DNA of 64,000 nt from Paenibacillus_AB hodogayensis. Its GTDB lineage: Bacteria; Bacillota; Bacilli; Paenibacillales; NBRC-103111. Positions 16,638-24,264 of the stretch are shown here, piece after piece. The DNA lies in contig NZ_BAAAYO010000008.1 of NCBI RefSeq assembly GCF_039536325.1, forward strand, positions 186,001 through 250,000, read 5' to 3'. The notes beneath the pieces were generated by a model. That model worked only from the letters and a program-made list of their open reading frames with translations, was not told where the DNA came from and searched no databases. Both the position numbers and the translations under genes were made by a program. Positions within the stretch are counted from its first letter, which is position 1; the number at the start of each line of letters is the position of its first letter.

Positions 16638-17240
16638 CTATGAGATAATATCCTGGAACCTCTCGATTAAAAGCGGTTGAAGCTGTTTGCCCTCCAAGGC
16701 CGCTGCACACGTGTCCACGATCAAGTCCATCCGCGCCACGAGCGAATTCGGCTTCTGCGCCGGATTGTCTTGACCGAACGGGACGAAATAAATGTTTTTT
16801 GCTACGAGAAGCTTGGCGATATTAGCGGCGTTCAGACCGAGACCGTCGTTCGTGGAAATAGCCAATACGAGCGGACGCTGGTTACGCATCTGCGCTTTGG
16901 CCGCCATGAGCACGGCGCTATCCGTCATCGCGTTAGCCAAACGGCTCGTCGTATTGCCGGTACACGGCGCGATCAGCATCACATCAAGCAATTTGGAGGG
17001 ACCGAGCGGCTCGGCGTCCACAATGGAGGAGATGATATCATTTCCGGTAATTTCTTTCAACTGCTTCTGCCAGTTTTCCGATGTGCCAAAACGGGTATCC
17101 GTCGACATTAACGTCTGCGACGCGATCGGGATGACTCTCGCCCCGGCATCGACAAAACGCTGAATATGCGGCATCGTCTCGGCAAACGTGCAATGAGAAC
17201 CGGTCAAGGCGAAGCCGACCGTTTTCCCTGTCCAATTCAT
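16638..17240 (-). CDS. dpaB: dipicolinate synthase subunit B
   Basis: A 200-residue flavoprotein-family protein (SpoVFB). It has VGFALTGSHCTF at the N-terminus and the LIAPCTGNTTSRLANA stretch typical of flavin-binding flavoprotein/Dfp folds. With DpaA it oxidises the DapA product to dipicolinic acid in the mother cell. Its ATG overlaps the dpaA stop by 4 bases. Dipicolinate with calcium makes up much of the spore core, so this is a strong marker of endospore formation. Confidence 0.94.
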   Translation of the reverse strand: MNWTGKTVGFALTGSHCTFAETMPHIQRFVDAGARVIPIASQTLMSTDTRFGTSENWQKQLKEITGNDIISSIVDAEPLGPSKLLDVMLIAPCTGNTTSRLANAMTDSAVLMAAKAQMRNQRPLVLAISTNDGLGLNAANIAKLLVAKNIYFVPFGQDNPAQKPNSLVARMDLIVDTCAAALEGKQLQPLLIERFQDIIS

Positions 17241-18136
17241 TGGGCATTCCTCCCGGTTGTTACGTCATCCATAATCAGCTGGGCTACGGTATTCGCAATA
17301 ATCCGTCCAGCTGTCTTCGGTGCGACGATTCCGGGAAGTCCTGGTGCGAGCATGGCCTTCACGCCCCGTTTTTCCGCGAAGCGGAAATCGGTTCCGCCGG
17401 GCTTCGACGCAAGGTCGATAATAACCGCCCGGTGCGGCATGTTGGCAATAATTTGCGCTGTGACTATCATAGTCGGAATCGTATTAAAAAGCAAGTCGAT
17501 ATTGGTCACCTGATTCGACAATTCGCCCAAATAAAAAGGCGAAAAACCCATCTCCCAAGCACGTGCGAAATGCTCCGGTTTACGGATGCCGACCTTCACA
17601 TGGGCACCCAGTCCCTGAAGCGTGCGGGCCATGGTCAGACCGGTACGCCCCAGACCGAGCACCATGCAGCTCGAGCCGTGAATCGTGATGTCCGTGTTCT
17701 GGATCGCCATCATGAGCGCGCCTTCCGCGGTCGGAATGGAATTGTAAATGGCGACATCGTCGCGGTCCAGCAGCTCGATCAGCTCGATGTTATGCTCCGA
17801 ACACAGCTTCTTCAAATATGGCTTTGCCATCCCGGTGTACAGCTTCGCATGCGAGGGAAGCGCGAGCAGATGTTCGTCCCTGATTGCTATATCGGAAGTG
17901 GAGAAGATGGACTCGACGGCGCCGGTGTCGTCGGTCCCGACCACGGGCAGAATGACCGCATCCGACTTTTCCAACGCTTGCGGAGACAACGCCACCTTCG
18001 TAACCCCGCTGAACACATGTTGCAGATTGTCGAACCCGATCAGAGTGACGGACGCGTCCAGCTCGGAAAACTTCTGAATGACTTCCAACTGGCGTGCGTC
18101 TCCCCCGATCAGGGCAACTTGAATCCCGGTCAGCAT
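17237..18136 (-). CDS. dpaA: dipicolinate synthase subunit A
   Basis: A 299-residue SpoVFA. The N-terminal half is the DpaA_N domain (VALIGGDARQLEVIQ), and the C-terminal half holds an NAD(P)-binding Rossmann motif in VLGLGRTGLTMA (near residue 160). It is the dehydrogenase-like subunit of dipicolinate synthase. It is first in the five-gene operon, behind a sigma-K-like promoter, which fits synthesis late in the mother cell. A GAAAGGGGTG site precedes the ATG. Confidence 0.94.
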   Translation of the reverse strand: MLTGIQVALIGGDARQLEVIQKFSELDASVTLIGFDNLQHVFSGVTKVALSPQALEKSDAVILPVVGTDDTGAVESIFSTSDIAIRDEHLLALPSHAKLYTGMAKPYLKKLCSEHNIELIELLDRDDVAIYNSIPTAEGALMMAIQNTDITIHGSSCMVLGLGRTGLTMARTLQGLGAHVKVGIRKPEHFARAWEMGFSPFYLGELSNQVTNIDLLFNTIPTMIVTAQIIANMPHRAVIIDLASKPGGTDFRFAEKRGVKAMLAPGLPGIVAPKTAGRIIANTVAQLIMDDVTTGRNAQ

Positions 18137-18168
18137 GTTTGCACCCCTTTCGCGCTTCGAATATACGA

Positions 18169-18197
18169 CATCCTATGCGCGGACAAGACGATGGGTT
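18169..18197 (-). promoter_or_regulatory. sigma-K-like mother-cell promoter of dpaA
   Basis: AACC (18197-18194), a 16-base spacer and CATAGGATG (18177-18169) on the minus strand. The sigma-K consensus is AC at -35 and CATAnnnTA at -10, so only the last base differs. It ends 33 bases before the dpaA ATG; the Bacillus spoVF operon is sigma-K controlled. Confidence 0.55.
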
Positions 18198-18247
18198 ACA
18201 GCCCAACCCGGCCTTTCGCCACGGAGTGCACGTACCGGAATAGACGC

Positions 18248-18288
18248 AAAAAAAACGCCTTCCTTCCATTATAAGGAAAGGCGTTTTT
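18248..18288 (-). terminator. rho-independent terminator after dut
   Basis: A long stem (AAAACGCCTTTCCTT with its complement, one internal loop) follows the dut stop by about 12 bases and ends in eight T residues on the minus strand. Its symmetry would let it stop transcription from either side. Confidence 0.9.
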
Positions 18289-18299
18289 GAAGAAGCCCG

Positions 18300-18749
18300 T
18301 TACTGCTTGCCCGTATGGCCGAAGCCGCCGGCACCGCGGACGGTATCGTCCAACTCGGCCACTACTTCAAGCCGTACGGACGGAACGACCTGGAACACCA
18401 TCTGGGCGATCCGTTCTTTGCGCTCGATCGTAAAGGCGGACTGGCCCAAATTGACCAGCAGCACTTTGATTTCCCCCCGGTAATCGGCATCGATCGTTCC
18501 CGGCGAGTTCAAGCATGTAATGCCGTGCTTCAGAGCCAAGCCGCTGCGCGGCCGGATTTGGGCTTCCAGTTCTGCCGGCATGGCGATAGCGATACCGGTC
18601 GGGACCAGCGTGCGTTCCCCCGGCTGTAAAGTAATCGGCTCCGCCGCTGCGGCGTACAGATCGAAGCCGCTGGCCAGATCGGACATTTTTTGCGGAATTG
18701 GCACGTCCTCGTTGCCTGGCAGCCGTTTCAGCCTAACTTCATATGACAA
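18300..18749 (-). CDS. dut: dUTP diphosphatase
   Basis: A 149-residue trimeric-type dUTPase with the five family motifs, among them SGFDLYA, PRSGLALKHGI, NSPGTIDADYRGE (catalytic Asp) and the C-terminal arm GAGGFGHTG. It hydrolyses dUTP to dUMP, protecting DNA from uracil and feeding thymidylate synthesis. The start is TTG, with CAGGAGGG upstream, and overlaps the end of mlpA by 11 bases. It sits where Bacillus has ymxH. Confidence 0.95.
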   Translation of the reverse strand: MSYEVRLKRLPGNEDVPIPQKMSDLASGFDLYAAAAEPITLQPGERTLVPTGIAIAMPAELEAQIRPRSGLALKHGITCLNSPGTIDADYRGEIKVLLVNLGQSAFTIERKERIAQMVFQVVPSVRLEVVAELDDTVRGAGGFGHTGKQ

Positions 18750-19992
18750 GCGAATCCCTCCTGAACGACTGTATTGCTTTATCCGACTTCCCGACCATGG
18801 CCAGCGCGAACGGCTTGGCGAACAACCGGTCCACCAGCTGACGGATTTCTTCCCGGGAAACGGAATCGATCATATTCAATATTTCATCGAGCGTATGGTG
18901 CCTGCCGAGCATCAGCTCGTTTTTGCCGAGACGGTTCATCCGGCTGCTTGTGCTTTCCAGACTCAAGATGAAGCTTCCCTTCAGCTGTTCCTTGCCCTTG
19001 CGCAGCTCCTCCTCGGACAGACCGTTCTGTGCCACGCCCTGCAGGACGTCCATCGTCACTTTGAGCACCTCGTCCGTCTGCTTCGGCGCCGTGCCCATAT
19101 AGATCGTAAACGCACCGCTGTCGATATGCGCCGTATGGTAGGAATACACCGAATAGGCCAACCCGCGTTTCTCGCGGATTTCCTGGAACAAATACGAACT
19201 CATTCCGCCGCCGATCAGGTTATTGAGCAAAATCATCGGATACAGCATCGGATCTTGCATGGAGCATCCCGGCAATGACAGGCAAATATGGTTTTGCTCG
19301 GTTTTTTTCGCATGGAACAACGACTCTCCGGTAAATTCGGGAGCGATCAGCGAGCTTGCCGTCCCCTTGTTGCGGAACGCCCCGAAGTGGCGCTCCATCA
19401 GATCGATGACACTTTCATCGATATTGCCGGCCAAGGAAATGACGGTATTGGGTATGGAATAATGGTCATTCATATATTGGCGCAGCGTATCCGGCTGCAT
19501 GGCCCGCAGGTTTTGCTCCGTGCCGAGAATCGAATACGCCAGAGCGTGATCTTGGTACGAGGCCCGCGCGATCAAATCGTGCACGAGGTCGTCCGGCGTA
19601 TCGTCATACATCGATATTTCTTCCAGAATGACGTTGCGTTCCTTGTCCAGCTCGGCTTGATCGAACTTGGAATTGAAAAACATGTCGGACAGCACGTCGA
19701 CGGCCAGCGGCAAATGCGTGTCGAGCACTTTGGCGTAATAGCACGTGTACTCCTTGGCGGTAAAAGCGTTCACGTTGCCGCCGATGCCGTCGAAAATTTC
19801 GGCAATATCTTTGGCCGAGTACCGGTCCGTGCCTTTAAACAACATGTGTTCGATGAAATGCGAAATACCGCTGTTCGCCGCGGTCTCGTGGCGAGAACCG
19901 GTCTTGATCCATATTCCGAACGAAACGGAACGGTACGTCGGTATGGGCTCGGCGACGATTCGCAATCCGTTGCTCAACGTCTTTTTAATCAA
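18739..19992 (-). CDS. mlpA: M16 family processing peptidase (MlpA/YmxG)
   Basis: A 417-residue M16 peptidase resembling mitochondrial processing peptidase beta. The zinc motif HFIEH is complete (SHFIEHMLFKG), the second Glu lies in ERNVILEEI, and the glycine-rich GGGMSSYLFQEIREKRGLAY segment is intact. This is a predicted active single-chain protease of the MlpA group; in Bacillus it is linked to protease-gene regulation. I set the start at TTG 19992, with AAGGGGGAG seven bases upstream, giving the usual family length; the longer frame to 20109 adds 39 atypical residues. Confidence 0.88.
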   Translation of the reverse strand: MIKKTLSNGLRIVAEPIPTYRSVSFGIWIKTGSRHETAANSGISHFIEHMLFKGTDRYSAKDIAEIFDGIGGNVNAFTAKEYTCYYAKVLDTHLPLAVDVLSDMFFNSKFDQAELDKERNVILEEISMYDDTPDDLVHDLIARASYQDHALAYSILGTEQNLRAMQPDTLRQYMNDHYSIPNTVISLAGNIDESVIDLMERHFGAFRNKGTASSLIAPEFTGESLFHAKKTEQNHICLSLPGCSMQDPMLYPMILLNNLIGGGMSSYLFQEIREKRGLAYSVYSYHTAHIDSGAFTIYMGTAPKQTDEVLKVTMDVLQGVAQNGLSEEELRKGKEQLKGSFILSLESTSSRMNRLGKNELMLGRHHTLDEILNMIDSVSREEIRQLVDRLFAKPFALAMVGKSDKAIQSFRRDSLVI

Positions 19993-20114
19993 AATGGGGC
20001 TCCCCCTTATTATGGAAACGTAAATGTTCCGAATACTTCGACATGGGATGAATACGTTATCGCATAGGACGACGACGGTTCGGATCAGGTACTTCCATGA
20101 TAGTAACAAAAATA

Positions 20115-21152
20115 TCAGTCGGGCTCAACCTTTGGAACGCGGTCGGAGGAGATTAATTCGGAAACGGTCCCGAGAGCGAGCCCTTTTTGCTTGATCGTTC
20201 GGATCATTCCCTGCAGCGCCCCGGAGGACGAAGCGGTCGGATGCATCAGGATCAGCGAGCCCGGCTCGACCCTTGCCGCTATTTTGCGCACGATCGAGTC
20301 CGAGGTGGGCTTCATCCAGTCGACCGTATCGAGCGTCCATAGAATCGTTTTCAAATTCAATTCATGGGCTACCTTGACCGTCAAATCGCTGAAATCCCCG
20401 GATGGAGGAGCGAACAGGACGTTGTCGACGCCAAGCTGCTCCTTGAGCAGCTTCTGGGTCTGCTCGATTTCCTTGCGGTTGTCCTCCCGCCCGAGCTTGC
20501 TCATATTTTTGTGCGTATAGGCGTGATTGGACATCTCGTGGCCTTTCGCCTGAATCGTTTTGGCGGTATCTATGTTTTTGGACAGCCAGGAGCCGTCGAA
20601 AAAAAACGTTGCCCGCACCTGCTCTTTCTCCAAAATGTCCAGCATTGGTCCGATAAATTCGTTGCCCCAGGCTACGTTAATCATGAGCGAGGCCATCCGC
20701 TTCTGCGGATTGCCCTTGTAGATCGGCTGGGCCCCGAGGTCCTCCAGCCGGACTTGCGGCGGTATTTCCTTATATACATAAGGAATGCCTTTCTCGATCC
20801 CTTCCTGGTGCGCCCGCTTCCACGTCGCTTCGACATCGATTTCCAGACCGTTGTAGCCTGGAATCGCTTTCCAGACGCGGTCCAGCTTGGCGTCGATCGG
20901 AGCTTCCCTGCGCTTCTGCGCTTCTTCCTCAATCGAGGAGCGGAGCTGCTCGGCATTCGGCATATTGGTCATGGTCGCGGGAGCGGACGCGCCGAAGTTG
21001 TCCGGTACCGGCTGCACGACGCGGTATGCCGTTCCGGAACGGCCGTCAAGGGAGCGAATAAAAGCGTCCATGTGGCTGGAACTGAGCAATCCCCAAGTGA
21101 CAAGGGCGAACGTTCCCCCGACGAAAAACCATTGATTTCTCTTCTTTTTCAT
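20115..21152 (-). CDS. ylxY: polysaccharide deacetylase-family protein YlxY, atypical active site
   Basis: A 345-residue protein with one N-terminal membrane helix (about residues 6-22), a charged spacer, and a C-terminal NodB-fold domain (from about residue 150). The metal-binding HxxxH motif is present in NHAYTH and the substrate groove segment in LFAPPSGDF. The first NodB motif, normally TFDDG with the catalytic Asp pair, reads MINVAWGNE here, so deacetylase activity is doubtful. It follows pnp, as Bacillus ylxY does; that family is associated with sporulation. The ATG at 21152 has only a weak GGGG site. Confidence 0.85.
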   Translation of the reverse strand: MKKKRNQWFFVGGTFALVTWGLLSSSHMDAFIRSLDGRSGTAYRVVQPVPDNFGASAPATMTNMPNAEQLRSSIEEEAQKRREAPIDAKLDRVWKAIPGYNGLEIDVEATWKRAHQEGIEKGIPYVYKEIPPQVRLEDLGAQPIYKGNPQKRMASLMINVAWGNEFIGPMLDILEKEQVRATFFFDGSWLSKNIDTAKTIQAKGHEMSNHAYTHKNMSKLGREDNRKEIEQTQKLLKEQLGVDNVLFAPPSGDFSDLTVKVAHELNLKTILWTLDTVDWMKPTSDSIVRKIAARVEPGSLILMHPTASSSGALQGMIRTIKQKGLALGTVSELISSDRVPKVEPD

Positions 21153-21230
21153 TAGGCATACCCCGATCCGTAAGTTTGTACCATATGTATGACGGACTGG
21201 CCGGGGATATGTCCAAGCTGGACGGAAACA

Positions 21231-21254
21231 GAAGAAAAACGAGCCGTCAGGCTC
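21231..21254 (-). terminator. second terminator in the pnp-ylxY interval
   Basis: GAGCC pairs with GGCTC around TGAC, then GTTTTTCTT on the minus strand. It lies about 80 bases before the ylxY start. Confidence 0.6.
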
Positions 21255-21308
21255 CTTTTGGCACCAATAGGACGAGGTTCTGGCCGAAGCCTGTCCGGAA
21301 AGTCGCCA

Positions 21309-21341
21309 TGAAAAAAAGAGACAGACTGCTCTGGCTCTTTG
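21309..21341 (-). terminator. first terminator after pnp
   Basis: AGAG-C-CAGA pairs with TCTG-T-CTCT around GCAG, followed by seven T residues on the minus strand, about 50 bases after the pnp stop. Confidence 0.7.
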
Positions 21342-21391
21342 GGATAAAACGTCGTATTCGGTTATACGCCGCAAAACGGTTGGCCCAAAAC

Positions 21392-23497
21392 CTAGCTTTG
21401 GGCCGGAACTTGCGGTGCGGCAAGCGTTGCTTTACGGGACAGGTTAACGCGCCCCTGATTGTCAATCTCCGTTACTTTGACCGTAATCTGGTCGCCGATT
21501 TTCAGGACATCCTCAACCTTAGCTACACGCTCGTTGGAAATTTGCGAGATGTGAACCAAACCGTCTTTACCCGGCAAAATTTCCACAAATGCGCCGAACT
21601 TCTCGATCCGACGAACTGTTCCCAGGTATACTTCCCCGATAACGACTTCGCGAACGATGCCTTCGATGATCGACTTCGCCTTCTCGTTCATTTCCGCATT
21701 GGAAGAAGCGATGAACACGGTACCGTCTTGCTCGATATCGATCTTGACGCCCGTTTCCTCGATGATTTTGTTGATGATTTTGCCGCCGGCTCCGATGACT
21801 TCGCGGATTTTGTCCGGATTGATGTGCATGATAATGATCTTCGGAGCATACGGGGATAGCGCTTTGCGCGGAGCATCGATCGCTTCCGTCATTTTGCTCA
21901 GAATGAACATCCGGCCTTCCTTCGCTTGTCCCAACGACTCGGTCAGGATCGCCCGGTCGATGCCGTCGATTTTAATATCCATCTGGATGGCCGTAACCCC
22001 GGCTGCCGTTCCCGCCACCTTGAAGTCCATATCGCCGAGATGATCTTCCATCCCTTGAATGTCGGTCAGGATCGAGAAATGGTCGCCGTCCTTGATCAAG
22101 CCCATCGCAACGCCTGCAACCGGCGCTTTGATCGGTACGCCCGCATCCATCATGGCCATCGTGCTGGCGCAGATGCTCGCTTGCGAGGTTGAACCGTTCG
22201 ATTCCAGCACCTCGGATACGAGACGGATCGTATACGGGAATTCCGACTCCGGCGGAATGACTTTGGACAATGCGCGTTCGCCCAATGCGCCATGCCCGAT
22301 TTCCCGGCGTCCCGGCGCACGCAGCGGTCTCGCTTCGCCTACGCTGAACGGAGGAAAGTTGTAGTGATGCATGAACCGTTTCGTTTCTTCCAGATCGAGT
22401 CCATCCAAAATTTGCACGTCGCCCAATGCGCCAAGCGTACAAATGCTGAGCGCCTGCGTTTGACCGCGCGTGAACAAGCCGGAGCCGTGCGTACGCGGCA
22501 AAATGGAGGTATCGCATTCGATCGGGCGGATTTCCGCCAAAGCGCGGCCGTCCGGACGAACCTTATCGTGCGTAATGAGGCGGCGCACTTCTTCTTTGAC
22601 GATGTCGTACAGCACTTCCTTGACGTCCTTCAAACGTTCCGGCGCTTCCGAATATGCTTGGACGAAATGCTCGACCGTTTCCGCATTGATCGCGTCGATC
22701 GCGTTTTGGCGGGCATGCTTCTCCTGGATGCGGACCGCTTCTACCAGACGAGCGCTCGCGAAGCCGCGCACATCGGCATTAACCTGCTCGTCGACGGCGT
22801 GCAGCTTGACTTCCATCTTCGGCTTGCCGGCTTCCGCGACGAACTGCTCCTGAACGGCAACCGTCTTCTTGATTTCCTCGTGACCGAACATAATCGCCTC
22901 GAGAATATCTTCCTCCGGCACTTCGTTCGCTTCGGCCTCGACCATCATGATGGCGTCTTTCGTACCGGCGACGACGACGTACATGTCGCTCTTCTGTTCT
23001 TGCTCATGGTTCGGGTTAATAATAAACTTCCCGTCGATTCGACCGACGATAACGCCTCCGATCGGTCCGTTGAACGGCACATCGGAAACGGCCAATGCGG
23101 CGGAAGTGCCGATCATGGCAGCAATTTCCGGCGGGCAGTCCTGATCCACGCTCATCACCATGGCGACGATTTGCACGTCATTGCGGAACCCTTCGGGGAA
23201 CAGCGGACGGATCGTGCGGTCGGTCAGACGGCCGGCCAGAATCGCTTTCTCGCTCGGACGGCCTTCGCGCTTAATAAAGCCTCCGGGAATTTTCCCGACG
23301 GCGTACAAACGCTCCTCATAATTGACCGTCAGCGGAAAAAAATCCAAATCTTTCGGCTCGCTCGAAGCCGTGACCGTGCAGAGCACGACGGTTTCTCCAT
23401 AACGAACGAGCACAGCGCCATTCGCCTGCTTGGCCAAACGTCCCGTTTCAAATTCGAACGGCCGTCCGCCAAGGTCCATGCGCACCTTCTTTTCCAT
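21392..23497 (-). CDS. pnp: polynucleotide phosphorylase
   Basis: A 701-residue PNPase: two RNase PH-like domains with an alpha-helical linker (catalytic half near GHGALGERAL, residues about 395-405), a KH domain (about 555-615, INPDKIREVIGAGGK) and an S1 domain (about 620-690, GEVYLGTVRRIEKFGAFVEI). It degrades RNA 3'-5' using phosphate as a trimer and is also linked to competence and DNA repair. GCAGGAGGG precedes the ATG. Upstream lies a 130-base hairpin between it and the rpsO terminator, a likely control element. Confidence 0.96.
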   Translation of the reverse strand: MEKKVRMDLGGRPFEFETGRLAKQANGAVLVRYGETVVLCTVTASSEPKDLDFFPLTVNYEERLYAVGKIPGGFIKREGRPSEKAILAGRLTDRTIRPLFPEGFRNDVQIVAMVMSVDQDCPPEIAAMIGTSAALAVSDVPFNGPIGGVIVGRIDGKFIINPNHEQEQKSDMYVVVAGTKDAIMMVEAEANEVPEEDILEAIMFGHEEIKKTVAVQEQFVAEAGKPKMEVKLHAVDEQVNADVRGFASARLVEAVRIQEKHARQNAIDAINAETVEHFVQAYSEAPERLKDVKEVLYDIVKEEVRRLITHDKVRPDGRALAEIRPIECDTSILPRTHGSGLFTRGQTQALSICTLGALGDVQILDGLDLEETKRFMHHYNFPPFSVGEARPLRAPGRREIGHGALGERALSKVIPPESEFPYTIRLVSEVLESNGSTSQASICASTMAMMDAGVPIKAPVAGVAMGLIKDGDHFSILTDIQGMEDHLGDMDFKVAGTAAGVTAIQMDIKIDGIDRAILTESLGQAKEGRMFILSKMTEAIDAPRKALSPYAPKIIIMHINPDKIREVIGAGGKIINKIIEETGVKIDIEQDGTVFIASSNAEMNEKAKSIIEGIVREVVIGEVYLGTVRRIEKFGAFVEILPGKDGLVHISQISNERVAKVEDVLKIGDQITVKVTEIDNQGRVNLSRKATLAAPQVPAQS

Positions 23498-23586
23498 AGA
23501 ATCCCTCCTGCTCGTATGTAGTGTTGCTGGCGACTCTGCATTACTTCTTCATAACAACCAGTATTTCCTTCTTGCACAAGAAAATT

Positions 23587-23716
23587 CCCCCGAAAGCAAC
23601 GGCTGCGGCAAGTACAAAGTCAATCCGGGCGAAGCGCCTCTGCGTTACGGCCTTCCGGCCGCAAAGGACGGTGGAGCGTTGACTTTGTACCGGCTCCAGC
23701 CGGTTTCTTTCGGGGG
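23587..23716 (-). promoter_or_regulatory. 130-base imperfect palindrome in the pnp leader
   Basis: The outer arms CCCCCGAAAG (23587-23596) and CTTTCGGGGG (23707-23716) pair perfectly over 10 bp. The inner arms GTACAAAGTCAA (23612-23623) and TTGACTTTGTAC (23679-23690) pair perfectly over 12 bp. The segments between them pair in part, including CGGCT with AGCCG. The 55-base loop can fold a CGGCC/GGCCG hairpin. It lies after the rpsO terminator and 90 bases before pnp. A double-stranded leader of this kind is the RNase III substrate for pnp autocontrol in E. coli; the same role here is inference. Confidence 0.65.
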
Positions 23717-23740
23717 AGCCATTGAATGCATGCTCAGAAA

Positions 23741-23778
23741 AAAACAACCGTACGGCAACAAGCCGATAAGGTTGTTTT
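23741..23778 (-). terminator. rho-independent terminator after rpsO
   Basis: AAAACAACC pairs with GGTTGTTTT (9 bp) with an inner CGGC/GCCG stem; the minus strand ends in a seven-T run. It starts about 14 bases after the rpsO stop. Confidence 0.85.
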
Positions 23779-23792
23779 TTGTCCCTGAAACA

Positions 23793-24062
23793 TTATCTGC
23801 GAAGTCCCAGACGTTCGATCAAAGCGCTGTAGCGGCTGACATCGTTGTTTTTCAAGTATGCCAACAGCTTACGGCGTTGACCTACCATTTTCAACAATCC
23901 GCGGCGCGAGTGATGATCCTTCTTGTGCACGCGAAGATGGTTAGTCAGGTTCACGATGTTTTCCGTAAGGATAGCGACTTGCACTTCCGGAGATCCCGTA
24001 TCGGATTCATGTTTCTTGTAATCCTGGATCAGTTGGGTTTTGCGTTCTTGAGTCAATGCCAT
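23793..24062 (-). CDS. rpsO: 30S ribosomal protein S15
   Basis: An 89-residue S15 with the signature SDTGSPEVQVAILTE and HHSRRGLLKMVGQRRKLL. It binds the central domain of 16S rRNA early in 30S assembly. The ATG at 24062 has AGGGAGGTGAAC upstream. It has its own sigma-A promoter and a structured leader, and is followed by a terminator and then pnp. Confidence 0.97.
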   Translation of the reverse strand: MALTQERKTQLIQDYKKHESDTGSPEVQVAILTENIVNLTNHLRVHKKDHHSRRGLLKMVGQRRKLLAYLKNNDVSRYSALIERLGLRR

Positions 24063-24167
24063 GCTGTTCACCTCCCTATTCGTCAAATAATCGCCGTTAG
24101 CCCAGAAGAAGACGGTGAGATCTAGCTACCGAGCCAAGGTTCCGTTGCATCCGTCTGCCGGGCAACG
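24063..24167 (-). promoter_or_regulatory. probable S15 autoregulatory leader RNA
   Basis: The roughly 105-base rpsO leader can fold a three-way junction. GTTGCCC pairs with GGGCTAAC (one bulge), GACGG with CCGTC, and two small hairpins fill the middle around GCTCGGTAGC. S15 is known to bind such a leader junction in Geobacillus stearothermophilus; assignment here rests on fold and position only. Confidence 0.5.
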
Positions 24168-24173
24168 AAAATT

Positions 24174-24203
24174 AGTATAGCACATATGCTAGGGCAAAGT
24201 AAA
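24174..24203 (-). promoter_or_regulatory. sigma-A promoter of rpsO
   Basis: TTTACT (24203-24198), 18-base spacer, TATACT (24179-24174) on the minus strand. Confidence 0.6.
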
Positions 24204-24235
24204 CGTTGGAAACAACTGCCCGCCGATTTTGCAAC

Positions 24236-24264
24236 AAAAACGCGGCGGCCCGTCGATTACGCCG
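24236..24264 (-). terminator. possible terminator overlapping the ribF stop
   Basis: CGGCG pairs with CGCCG (5 bp, 12-base loop), then CGTTTTTG on the minus strand. The stem starts inside the last ribF codons, so the prediction is weak. Confidence 0.4.

Noticed and set aside
23541..23747. A 68-codon minus-strand frame between rpsO and pnp.
   Set aside because: It runs straight through both arms of the long palindrome and has no ribosome binding site; RNA structure explains the sequence better.
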